From: an uncultured Kangiella sp.
GTDB taxonomy: Bacteria > Pseudomonadota > Gammaproteobacteria > Enterobacterales > DSM-103792
DNA: 6,192 bases
Direction of reading: 5' to 3'
NCBI GenBank assembly: GCA_946480585.1
Contig: CAMLKQ010000136.1
Location: 1-6,192 of the forward strand
The number at the start of each line of letters is the position of its first letter. The first letter of the stretch is position 1. The notes beneath the pieces were generated by a model. The model was given only the letters and a program-made list of their open reading frames with translations, was not told the DNA's origin and did no database searches. The translations under genes and the position numbers were made by a program. This document shows positions 1 to 6,192 of this stretch, piece after piece.

Positions 1-371
1 TCGTCGCTGACATAGACAATGTCGCGCAACACCGAGAACACGTGTTCGCGCATGCCGCGGATCATCTCGCCATCAACAAACGCGGTTTCCGGCGCGCCGG
101 TGATCTCCAGCTTGATGCCGCGCGCTTCCTGAATGATTTGCACCTGAAAATCAGGATAGCGTTCGAGCAGCTCCTTGCCGCTGTCGAGATCGTTGCCGCT
201 GGAGAGCACAGCCAGCGTGCAATTGCGGAAAACATGGTGCAGGCCGTGCTGACTGGTGTCGACCAGCTTGCTGATTTCGAGCTTGGACAATAGCTCAAGC
301 CGGCCGCGCGGCCGAATGATGGCGTTGACGCTGGCGTAATGGCCGTCCGGTTGCAGGGTGGCGTTTGTCAT
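1..371 (-). CDS. ppnN: PpnN (YgdH) nucleotide 5'-monophosphate nucleosidase, N-terminal part
   Basis: The gene is cut by the left edge; 123 codons from the ATG at 371-369 are visible. Translation gives an N-terminus with LELLSKLEISKL, VFRNCTLAVLSSG, GKELLERYPDF, RGIKLEITGAPETAFVDG and FSVLRDIVYV. These align block by block with my recollection of E. coli PpnN/YgdH (FRNCSLAVLNSG, SKELLSRF, RGVKLELINPPEEAFVDG, FAVLRDILFV). In that family this is the PpnN N-terminal domain, followed by the LOG/lysine-decarboxylase-like Rossmann domain that cleaves nucleoside monophosphates to base and ribose 5-phosphate; the E. coli enzyme is about 454 residues and is controlled by (p)ppGpp. The catalytic domain is outside the window, so activity cannot be judged here. 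A GAGG lies 12 bases before the start, which is rather far. About 20 residues precede the E. coli-like block, so a slightly later start is possible, but no better ATG is seen. Confidence 0.9.
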   Translation of the reverse strand, partial: MTNATLQPDGHYASVNAIIRPRGRLELLSKLEISKLVDTSQHGLHHVFRNCTLAVLSSGNDLDSGKELLERYPDFQVQIIQEARGIKLEITGAPETAFVDGEMIRGMREHVFSVLRDIVYVSD

Positions 372-401
372 GGTGGCATCCCGCCTCAGAAATGATGAGC
401 C

Positions 402-417
402 TTGTCAGACAACTATA
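402..417 (-). promoter_or_regulatory. Candidate ppnN promoter -10 box with overlapping palindrome
   Basis: Read on the minus strand, TATAGT (417-412) resembles a sigma-70 -10 box. It overlaps by one base the perfect inverted repeat TTGTC-A-GACAA at 402-412. A transcript starting about 7 bases after the box would begin within the palindrome, leaving a leader of roughly 34 bases before the ppnN ATG. No good -35 hexamer stands 16 to 18 bases upstream (GCAAAA at 17), so this would be a weak or activator-dependent promoter. The role as promoter and operator is inference from position and symmetry only. Confidence 0.3.
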
Positions 418-510
418 GCGCAGCGGTCGCTTTATTTTGCGCAGCGCCATTTTATAACGCAGCGACCATTTATTGCGCAGCGGCGGTTTTATAGCTCAGC
501 GGCCTTTTGG
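413..510. repeat. Degenerate tandem array of five 18-21 base units
   Basis: Five consecutive units share a core close to GCGCAGCG followed by an AT-rich tail close to CATTTTAT. The GCAGCG core, or TCAGCG in the last copy, starts at 420, 441, 459, 477 and 496, so the spacing is 21, 18, 18 and 19 bases. The array fills most of the gap between the transporter stop codon and ppnN. Its last copy (493-510) lies in the 3' end of the transporter gene, and the fourth copy supplies that gene's TAA stop. All copies have the same orientation with no spacers between them. Near-helical-turn phasing of GC and AT blocks could suit repeated protein binding, but the array could equally be a decaying satellite. 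Its function is unknown. Confidence 0.7.
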
Positions 511-1787
511 TGACCGCGTTGCATGTCGACTTTCAGCAACAGCAGCAGGCCGAACAGGAAATACAAGCCGGAGATCAGCATGGCGAGGTGATGGTTGTTG
601 TTGCTGAGCCAGGTCACCAAACCATAGGTCGGTGGGCCAATGATGGCCGAAATGCCAAGCGCGGCATTCCACAAACCGTAGAACTCGGCGCGGCGCGCCC
701 GCGGCGCCACATAGGCCACCATGGCGCGGCCGGCCGATTGGCTGGAACCCATGCACAAGCCAGCGACATTGGCGGCGGCCCAGAAGGCGCCGGGCGTGTC
801 GGTCATTGCCGCCAGCAGCACCATCAGCATCCAGCCAAACAAGGTCAGCGCCAGCGCGTTGCGGTGACCGAGCCGGTCCTGCACATAACCAAAACCGAAT
901 GCACCGATCGAGGCGGTGATGTTGACGATGAGGATCAGCGTCATCGTTTGCGCCATGCTGAAATGCATGACTTGCTGTGCATAAATGGCAGCGAGCGCAA
1001 TCACGACTGCGATGCCGGCCTGATAGGTCAGCCCGCACAACAGCAGCCAGGCGAAATCCGGGAATTCGCGCAAGCCGTTCAGCGTTTGCCACAACTGGCG
1101 CAAGCTGTGCCGCAATACATGCTGCACCGATTGCGCCGGCTGCGGCTGGGCCCGTTCGCGCAGGAACACAAACATCGGAATCGCGCTGATGCCATACAGC
1201 AGCGCGACCAGCAGCATGGTCACCGGCACATACTGCGTTGCCGGCTGACCGGCGGCCTGTGCGGACAAGACATAGGCAAGGCAGACACCGAGCGCGAGCA
1301 AGCCGCCGACGTAACCCAAACTCCAGCCCCAACCGGACACTTTGCCGAATGCTTCTGGTTTGGCGATCTCGGGCAGAAAGGCACTGTTGATCGCGACACC
1401 GGCCTGAAAGAAAAAATTCGACAGCACAATCGCGGCCACTGCGAGCCAGAACGTGTTCGGGCCGGCCAGCGCCAGTGCTGCCGTGGTCAGCACGCAGGCA
1501 ACCGTGAGGATGGCGAGCAGCTTCTTCTTGTTGGCGTGGACATCGGCATAGGCGCCGAGCGCTGGCAGCAGCAAAAATACCAGCAAGCTCGACAGCGAGA
1601 TCGCCAGCGTCCAGGCCAGCGTCGGATACGCCAGCGACTGCGCCACCACCGAGACAAAGTAGGCGTTGAATACCGCGGTGAGCACCACCGTGGTGTAACC
1701 GGAATTGGCGAAGTCATACGAGGCCCAAGCCAGCACTTCGCGCCGGCGCACACCGGCCGGCAAGGCATTGCGATCAAACAATGGCAT
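489..1787 (-). CDS. UMF1/Atg22-like major facilitator superfamily transporter
   Basis: This 432-residue, strongly hydrophobic protein has about 12 predicted membrane segments. The N-terminal WASYDFANSGYTTVV (residues 21-35) is characteristic of the UMF1 family, which is related to the yeast vacuolar amino-acid effluxer Atg22. Further family marks are a loop 2-3 motif with GAYAD and NKKK (78-89), SGWGWSLGYVGG (151-162), a second-half equivalent GYVQDRLGHR (300-309), GSSQSAGRA (347-355) and EFYGLWN (368-374). A polar stretch rich in Gln and His (about 210-240) forms the cytoplasmic linker between the two six-helix halves. Length is normal and the protein looks intact, acting in the inner membrane. 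The substrate is unknown; efflux of amino acids or other small molecules is only an analogy with Atg22. Translation is well supported: AGAGGA sits 8 bases before the ATG. The start lies inside the end of the upstream EAL gene, so the two are co-transcribed. The last codons and the stop fall within the tandem repeat array. Confidence 0.9.
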   Translation of the reverse strand: MPLFDRNALPAGVRRREVLAWASYDFANSGYTTVVLTAVFNAYFVSVVAQSLAYPTLAWTLAISLSSLLVFLLLPALGAYADVHANKKKLLAILTVACVLTTAALALAGPNTFWLAVAAIVLSNFFFQAGVAINSAFLPEIAKPEAFGKVSGWGWSLGYVGGLLALGVCLAYVLSAQAAGQPATQYVPVTMLLVALLYGISAIPMFVFLRERAQPQPAQSVQHVLRHSLRQLWQTLNGLREFPDFAWLLLCGLTYQAGIAVVIALAAIYAQQVMHFSMAQTMTLILIVNITASIGAFGFGYVQDRLGHRNALALTLFGWMLMVLLAAMTDTPGAFWAAANVAGLCMGSSQSAGRAMVAYVAPRARRAEFYGLWNAALGISAIIGPPTYGLVTWLSNNNHHLAMLISGLYFLFGLLLLLKVDMQRGHQKAAEL

Positions 1788-3372
1788 GCGCTGCGTCCTC
1801 TGTATTCGCCGTCCTTTGCTGGGTCAATCGCTCCAGCAACTCGCTGATCGGCATCGGCCGACCGAAATGCCAACCCTGCAGGAACTGCACTCCGCGCCCT
1901 TGCAAGAACGCCGCTTGCTCGGCCGTCTCCACGCCTTCCGCCACCATATCCAGTTTCAGTGACTTGGCCATTTCGATGATGTGCAGCACGACCTGGCTGG
2001 TTGCCGCTTCGGTGCCAATGGTGTCGACAAAGGACTTATCGATTTTCAGGTAGTCGAGCGTGAACGACTCCAACATCGACAGACTGGAATAGCCCGTACC
2101 GAAATCATCAATGGCAACACCGACATTGAGTGCCCGGATACGCTGAATCTGGTCGCGGGCGCGCTCCGCATTGAGAAAGCCGCGCTCGGTCATCTCCACG
2201 ACCACCACCTGCTCGCTGCAGTGCAGTGCAGCGCAGAGCTGTTTCAAGTTGGGCACCAAATCGATATGTTCGATGTCGGCAGCAGCAATATTGATCGTGA
2301 CATGAAAATCCGGCATGACCGCCAGTACCGGCGGCAGCTCCGCCGCCACCCGCTTCATCACATAGGCCGTGATACGGGTAATAAGGCCGGACTCCTCGGC
2401 AGCGGGAATAAACATATCCGGTCGAACCAGGTCGCCGTCACGACGGCGCCACCGGATCAAGGCTTCGGCACCAACAATGCGCCCGGTCCCTGCAGCAACG
2501 ATGGGTTGGTACAACAGAAAAAATTCGTTGCGTTTGAGAGCGGCTCGCAACTGGCTGCGCATCGATTGTTGGCTGCGGACAAACCGCAGCAACAGCACCG
2601 CGATAGCAACACCGACGACCAAACCGATCGGCACCAGCTTGATGGCCAGATCCCACTGACGCTGCGCCAATTGCGCCGTCGGCATGGCAGCAAACACAAT
2701 GAAGTCGCCCACTTCCGAGCGCTTCAGGCCAACCAGATAATCGTCATTGGAAAATGCCACCCCGCTTTGGTTGCCGAGCCGATCCAGCCAGGCAACCCGG
2801 AACTCGCCACGACCGAGCACAAGGGTGCGACTGCTGCCACGCACCAAACCGAGCGAAACGGCAGGTTCTTCGGTGAACACATCAATGGCGAGGTCACGAT
2901 GGACGATGGCAGCAAAACCATTTTGTTCGGAAACAAACAGGCGACGGCCGGAGCCGGGCGGCAATTCGACAGCCGTACGCACGGCATAGCCCAGATTGCT
3001 GGTGTAATCCGGTTTGCCAAGCGGATAAGCCGTACCGTGATTGCCCTGTGATGAGCAAACGAGGTAATCATTCTGAACGTAACCGACAGTCTGCAAATAC
3101 GGTGACGCCATGTCGATGGCCCGCATTCGCGTCAACGCCGTGTCGCTGCAGGGTTCACGGCTCGCGTCCGCCTGCAGACGATGAAGCGCATCCTGAATCT
3201 GGCGGCTGGTTTCGTTACTGCGGCGCAGCACCTCGCCGGCCAACACCAACATGCGGGCTTCCGCATCGGCCCGACTTTGTGCCTGCACGATCACCAGCGT
3301 CAGCGCCACTGGCACACTGACCGCGGCCACTGCCACGGAGAGTGCCAACAGAAACGGCGTGTATCTTTTCAC
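1774..3372 (-). CDS. Membrane CSS-motif EAL cyclic-di-GMP phosphodiesterase
   Basis: The 532-residue protein has an N-terminal membrane helix (about 7-30), a periplasmic CSS-motif sensor domain (about 31-240), a second helix (about 241-264) and a cytoplasmic EAL domain (about 275-515). The sensor shows Cys75 and the CSS triplet at 106-108. In E. coli proteins of this layout (PdeC type) the two cysteines form a periplasmic disulfide that controls activity. The EAL domain keeps all expected metal and catalytic positions: EAL at 303-305, Asn361, Glu393 in EMTE, DDFGTGYSS from 422, Lys443 in LKID, Glu479 in EGVET and Gln499. It should therefore hydrolyse c-di-GMP to pGpG. There is no GGDEF domain. 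The start is GTG with AGGAG 11 bases upstream; in-frame CTG codons at 3378 (5-base spacing) and 3381 are alternatives that would add two or three residues. Its 3' end overlaps the transporter gene by 14 bases. Which named E. coli PDE it corresponds to cannot be assigned. Confidence 0.94.
   Translation of the reverse strand: MKRYTPFLLALSVAVAAVSVPVALTLVIVQAQSRADAEARMLVLAGEVLRRSNETSRQIQDALHRLQADASREPCSDTALTRMRAIDMASPYLQTVGYVQNDYLVCSSQGNHGTAYPLGKPDYTSNLGYAVRTAVELPPGSGRRLFVSEQNGFAAIVHRDLAIDVFTEEPAVSLGLVRGSSRTLVLGRGEFRVAWLDRLGNQSGVAFSNDDYLVGLKRSEVGDFIVFAAMPTAQLAQRQWDLAIKLVPIGLVVGVAIAVLLLRFVRSQQSMRSQLRAALKRNEFFLLYQPIVAAGTGRIVGAEALIRWRRRDGDLVRPDMFIPAAEESGLITRITAYVMKRVAAELPPVLAVMPDFHVTINIAAADIEHIDLVPNLKQLCAALHCSEQVVVVEMTERGFLNAERARDQIQRIRALNVGVAIDDFGTGYSSLSMLESFTLDYLKIDKSFVDTIGTEAATSQVVLHIIEMAKSLKLDMVAEGVETAEQAAFLQGRGVQFLQGWHFGRPMPISELLERLTQQRTANTEDAAHAIV
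1796..1801 (-). promoter_or_regulatory. Ribosome binding site of the transporter inside the EAL gene
   Basis: The minus strand reads AGAGGA here, 8 bases before the transporter ATG at 1787. It is the best Shine-Dalgarno match seen in the window. It lies within the last codons of the EAL phosphodiesterase, whose TGA stop is at 1776-1774, after the transporter start. Ribosomes finishing the first gene would pass over this site, which is the usual arrangement for translational coupling. Confidence 0.7.
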
Positions 3373-3437
3373 TCGCAGCAGCGCTCCTGAATGACCATCG
3401 CATTGCAGTGTAGCGGGCCCACAGGCCGGTCTGTTTA

Positions 3438-3455
3438 CAAAAATCGCCGGGCGAT
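3438..3455 (-). terminator. Probable small intrinsic terminator of ltaE
   Basis: On the minus strand, one base after the ltaE TGA stop, the palindrome ATCGCCCGGCGAT (3455-3443) is followed by a run of five T (3443-3439). This would form a 5-bp stem with a 3-base loop, GC-rich at the top, then a U-tract. The stem is short, so termination may be partial. Its position directly after the stop codon and before the EAL gene suggests that ltaE and the EAL gene are separate transcription units, with EAL started from a promoter in the remaining roughly 65 bases. I see no strong promoter there; TACACT at 3412-3407 is a weak -10 candidate. Confidence 0.5.
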
Positions 3456-3456
3456 G

Positions 3457-4470
3457 TCAGGGACAGAATGCCCGGATGGTTGCAATCGCCCTGTCGATAT
3501 CGGCGTCGCTGATATCCAGATGGGTCACCAGCCGCAGCCGGTACAAACCGGTGGTGATGATGCCGTGCTGCTTCAGATAATCGACGAAGGACTTGGCATG
3601 CGCCGGTGCCACCGTCAGGAACACCATGTTGGTGTGCGCCGAATCGACACTGACATGCGGCAGATCTTGTAAACCTTCCGCCAGTCGAGCGGCGCGGGCG
3701 TGATCATCGGCCAGCCGCTCGACGTGATGATCCAGCGCATAAAGACCAGCCGCCGCCAGCACGCCAGCCTGACGCATGCCGCCACCGAGCATCTTGCGCC
3801 AGCGTTTGCCGGCTTGAATGAAATCGCGGCTGCCAAGCAGCACCGAACCGACCGGTGCGCCCAGCCCTTTCGACAGGCAAATGGACACGCTGTCGAACGG
3901 CTTGGCAAGTTCGCGCGCCGGTTTGCCGCTCGCCACCACCGCGTTGAAAAAGCGGGCGCCGTCGAGGTGACAATTGAGCCCGCGCTGACGCACCAGCGCC
4001 GTTGCCTGCTCGATGTAATCCTGCGCAATGACCCGGCCATGCCAGGTGTTTTCCAGTGCCAGCAAACGGCTGCGGGCGAAATGCGGATCGTCCGGTTTGA
4101 TCGCGGCTTCAATTTTAGTGAGCGGCAGGGTGCCGTCGGCGGCGTGCTCGATCGGCTGCGGCTGGATGCTGCCGAGCACCGCGGCGCCACCGCCTTCGTA
4201 TTTGTAGGTGTGCGCGTCCTGGCCGACCAGATATTCGTCGCCGCGCTGGCAATGGCAGAGCAGCGCAATCAGATTGGACTGGGTGCCACTCGGCACGAAC
4301 AGGCCGGCTTCGAAACCGAGCCGTTCCGCCAGCATCGCCTGCAGACGGTTGACGGTGGGATCGTCGCCGAAGACGTCGTCGCCGACGTCGGCGGCGGCCA
4401 TCGCCGCGCGCATCGCGGCGGTCGGCCGGGTAACGGTATCGCTACGCAAATCAATGACAGTCTCGGACAT
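3457..4470 (-). CDS. ltaE: Low-specificity L-threonine aldolase
   Basis: The 337-residue protein aligns end to end, from memory, with E. coli LtaE (about 333 residues). Shared blocks include [95 protein letters not shown] and RLVTHLD. It is a fold-type I PLP enzyme that splits L-threonine and L-allo-threonine into glycine and acetaldehyde in the cytoplasm. Lys201 in LSKG is the Schiff-base lysine, Asp170 and Arg173 in HLDGAR contact the cofactor, His87 is the residue expected to stack on the ring, SGTQ (61-64) is the phosphate-binding turn, and Arg313 is the likely substrate carboxylate partner. Nothing essential is missing. The ATG at 4470 gives a four-residue extension before the E. coli start and has only a poor Shine-Dalgarno (AAGCGG region). 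A hairpin with T-tract follows the stop immediately. It diverges from the ABC exporter gene. Confidence 0.96.
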   Translation of the reverse strand: MSETVIDLRSDTVTRPTAAMRAAMAAADVGDDVFGDDPTVNRLQAMLAERLGFEAGLFVPSGTQSNLIALLCHCQRGDEYLVGQDAHTYKYEGGGAAVLGSIQPQPIEHAADGTLPLTKIEAAIKPDDPHFARSRLLALENTWHGRVIAQDYIEQATALVRQRGLNCHLDGARFFNAVVASGKPARELAKPFDSVSICLSKGLGAPVGSVLLGSRDFIQAGKRWRKMLGGGMRQAGVLAAAGLYALDHHVERLADDHARAARLAEGLQDLPHVSVDSAHTNMVFLTVAPAHAKSFVDYLKQHGIITTGLYRLRLVTHLDISDADIDRAIATIRAFCP

Positions 4471-4696
4471 GGCAAATGGCCCGCTTGCGCGGTTCGGTCA
4501 GTGAATGGCACAGGCGTCAGAGCCTAGCACCGCGGCCGTGTCAGACCAAGTCGTCAGCAACGAACCGCCGATTGTGGTGGCGTCCATGAACGAGCTACCG
4601 CCAACGTGGCGGCGGCAGGCCCGCGCTGGCGTCAGCAAAGTTTTGCGGCAAGCCGTATGATCGGCGGCAGTTTTCCCGACCGCCCGCTCCCCCATC
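4471..4696. other. Divergent intergenic region between ltaE and the ABC exporter
   Basis: This gap must hold both promoters. CGTCAG occurs three times in direct orientation (4515, 4552, 4630), and the last two copies extend to the 9-mer CGTCAGCAA (4552-4560 and 4630-4638). A perfect 6-bp stem CCGCCA-ACG-TGGCGG lies at 4598-4612, with no T-tract after it, so it is not a classical terminator. TATGAT at 4656-4661 on the plus strand is a fair -10 match for the exporter, but without a recognisable -35. No convincing small gene is present. Confidence 0.5.
4521..4549 (-). promoter_or_regulatory. Candidate ltaE promoter
   Basis: Read on the minus strand, TTGGTC (4549-4544) and TAGGCT (4526-4521) are separated by exactly 17 bases. 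Each matches the sigma-70 consensus at only three of six positions, but these include TTG at the start of the -35 box and TA...T in the -10 box. A start near 4514 would give a leader of about 44 bases before the ltaE ATG. The assignment rests on spacing and position and is weak. Confidence 0.3.
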
Positions 4697-6192
4697 ATGA
4701 CTGACACCACCGCGACCGGCATGCAGCTGGTCAAACCCGAACAGCACGGTGAAACCGGCCGCGCGGTCCTGCGCACCTTGCTGCCCTTTCTGAAACCGTA
4801 TCGCTGGCGCATTGCGCTGGCGCTCGGCTGCCTGCTCGCGTCCAAGCTCGCCAACCTTGGCGTGCCGATGCTGATGAAAAAGCTGGTCGATGATCTGAAC
4901 GTGGCGCCGAGCTTGTTGGTGCTGCCGGTGGCATTGTTGATCGCCTATGGCGCCTCGCGGGTGTCGGTGAGCTTTTTCAACGAGATGCGCCAGATCGTTT
5001 TTGCCCGGGTCATGGCGCGCAGCGCCCGCACGGTGACCTTGCTGGTATTCCGGCATTTGCATGCGCTGTCTTTGCGCTTTCATCTGGCCCGCCGCACTGG
5101 CGGTGTCTCGCGCGATGTCGAACGTGGCGGTACGGCCATTTCCGACCTGCTGGACTGGACGCTTTATACGATCATCCCAACCATTCTCGAAGTCACGCTG
5201 GTGACCATCGTGCTGGTCTGGGCCTATGACGTCGGCTTTGCCGTCATCACCTTTGCGACCTTGATTCTGTATGTGCTGTGGACCTTCAAGGTGACCAGCT
5301 GGCGCAACCAGTTTTACAAGCAGGCGGTCGAAGCCAACACCGCGGCCAGCGCCAAGGCGGTCGATTCGCTGCTCAACTACGAAACAGTCAAGTACTTCAA
5401 CAATGAAGAGCACGAAGCGCGCCGTTACGATGAAACCCTGATCAAGCAGGAAGACGCCAACGTCAAATCGCTGAAAACGCTGGCGGTGCTGAACGTTGGC
5501 CAGGTAACCATCATCAGCCTCGGCGTCACCGCGATGATGTGGCGCGCCGCCGATGGCGTGGTCAGCGGCGCGATGACCATTGGCGATCTGGTGCTGGTCA
5601 ATGCGTACTTGCTGCAACTGGCCAGCCCGCTCAATTTCCTTGGCATGATGTATCGCGAGGTGAAGCAGGCGCTGACCAATATCGAAAAGCTGTTCGGCCT
5701 GCTTGATGAAAGAAAGGAAGTCGACGACAAGCCGGATGCGAAAACACTAAATACCCGTCACGCCGAGATCGTGTTCGACAATGTTCGCTTTGCCTACGAC
5801 GAACGGCGCGAAATTCTGCACGGTGTCAGCTTCCGGGTCGGCCCCGGTGAAACGGTAGCGGTGGTCGGACACAGCGGCTCCGGCAAATCGACGCTGGCGC
5901 GCTTGCTGTACCGCTTTTATGACGTCGGCGGCGGCAGCATCCGCATCGATGGCCATGACCTGCGCGATCTGAGCCAGGACTCACTGCGCGCGGCGATCGC
6001 CATCGTGCCGCAGGACACGGTGCTGTTTAACGACAATATTCTCTACAACATCCGCTACGGCCGGCCCGCCGCCACGGATGAAGAAGTGTTTGCCGCAGCG
6101 CGCGCGGCGCATATCCATGACTTTATCGTCAGCCTGCCCGATGGTTACCAGACCGAAGTGGGCGAACGCGGCCTGAAACTCTCCGGTGGCGA
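4697..6192 (+). CDS. Atm1-type ABC exporter (fused permease and ATPase), C-terminus beyond window
   Basis: The frame is open from the ATG at 4697 to the right edge: 498 codons, no interruption. An in-frame TGA at 4658 and no other start between make 4697 the first possible ATG. A six-helix exporter membrane domain covers about residues 30-315. It carries ARRTGGVSRDVERG (131-144) and NYETVKYFNNE (227-237), sequences typical of the Atm1/HMT1 branch. The ATPase domain begins near 356, with the A-loop Tyr367, Walker A GHSGSGKST (391-399), the Q-loop Gln439 in VPQD, and the start of the LSGGE signature (495-498) at the edge. Walker B, the D-loop and the H-loop, about 100 residues, lie outside. Family members work as homodimers in the inner membrane and are linked to export of glutathione derivatives or sulfur and metal conjugates; the substrate here is inferred from family only. 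No Shine-Dalgarno is visible before the ATG, where the sequence is C-rich. Confidence 0.93.
   Translation, partial: MTDTTATGMQLVKPEQHGETGRAVLRTLLPFLKPYRWRIALALGCLLASKLANLGVPMLMKKLVDDLNVAPSLLVLPVALLIAYGASRVSVSFFNEMRQIVFARVMARSARTVTLLVFRHLHALSLRFHLARRTGGVSRDVERGGTAISDLLDWTLYTIIPTILEVTLVTIVLVWAYDVGFAVITFATLILYVLWTFKVTSWRNQFYKQAVEANTAASAKAVDSLLNYETVKYFNNEEHEARRYDETLIKQEDANVKSLKTLAVLNVGQVTIISLGVTAMMWRAADGVVSGAMTIGDLVLVNAYLLQLASPLNFLGMMYREVKQALTNIEKLFGLLDERKEVDDKPDAKTLNTRHAEIVFDNVRFAYDERREILHGVSFRVGPGETVAVVGHSGSGKSTLARLLYRFYDVGGGSIRIDGHDLRDLSQDSLRAAIAIVPQDTVLFNDNILYNIRYGRPAATDEEVFAAARAAHIHDFIVSLPDGYQTEVGERGLKLSGG

Noticed and set aside
413..510. Possible CRISPR-like array
   Set aside because: Units are 18-21 bases, imperfect and directly adjacent, with no unique spacers and no cas genes in view.
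507..1847. Plus-strand open frame of 446 codons opposite the transporter
   Set aside because: Its product is rich in Gln, His, Arg and Gly with no recognisable domain and mirrors the codon pattern of the real minus-strand transporter, whose family motifs are clear.
1981..3051. Plus-strand open frame of 356 codons opposite the EAL gene
   Set aside because: It is an antisense shadow of a gene with a complete EAL active site; its own product has low-complexity composition and no domain.
3421..3434. Imperfect inverted repeat ACAGGCCGGTCTGT as a second terminator or operator
   Set aside because: It has a mismatch in the arms, no T-tract, and a short palindromic CCGG centre of a kind common in GC-rich DNA.
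3700..4527. Plus-strand open frame of 275 codons opposite ltaE
   Set aside because: It runs antisense to a clear threonine aldolase gene, with no recognisable motif in its own product.
4498..4854. Minus-strand open frame of 118 codons spanning the divergent gap
   Set aside because: It covers the intergenic region and the antisense of the exporter N-terminus, has no recognisable domain and would read through the predicted promoters of both neighbours.
4595..5617. Minus-strand open frame of 340 codons
   Set aside because: It is antisense to the ABC exporter membrane domain; composition is rich in His, Gln, Arg and Asp, typical of a shadow frame. The plus-strand frame has exporter motifs throughout.
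3457..6192. Functional pairing of ltaE (glycine supply) with the Atm1-like exporter (glutathione derivatives)
   Set aside because: The link through glycine as a glutathione component is speculative; the genes are simply divergent and nothing in the sequence shows joint control beyond weak motifs.

Overview
The window looks like ordinary chromosomal DNA from a GC-rich proteobacterium, most likely a gammaproteobacterium. The evidence is a PpnN-type nucleosidase, an LtaE-type threonine aldolase that aligns closely from memory with the E. coli enzyme, a CSS-motif EAL phosphodiesterase and an Atm1-type ABC exporter. The genus cannot be read from the sequence. I see no rRNA, tRNA, CRISPR array, insertion sequence, phage gene or origin, and no shift in base composition that would mark an island.

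Layout. Four genes lie on the minus strand. From right to left these are ltaE (4470 to 3457), a CSS-EAL cyclic-di-GMP phosphodiesterase (3372 to 1774), a UMF1/Atg22-like major facilitator transporter (1787 to 489) and the first 123 codons of ppnN (371 to the left edge). On the plus strand, an Atm1-like ABC exporter starts at 4697 and runs off the right edge after 498 intact codons, so it diverges from ltaE across a 226-base gap.

How they fit together. The phosphodiesterase and the transporter overlap by 14 bases, and the transporter's ribosome binding site lies inside the phosphodiesterase gene, so these two are almost certainly one coupled transcription unit. ltaE is followed within a few bases by a small hairpin and T-tract, which suggests it is transcribed alone. 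The gap between the transporter and ppnN holds a degenerate tandem array of five units of 18 to 21 bases, plus a perfect 11-base palindrome beside a -10-like box, a possible control site for ppnN. The remaining genes are housekeeping or generic functions with no obvious shared pathway.

I did not find a convincing undescribed system. The points most worth a second look are the repeat array and the coupling of a redox-type c-di-GMP phosphodiesterase to a transporter of unknown substrate.
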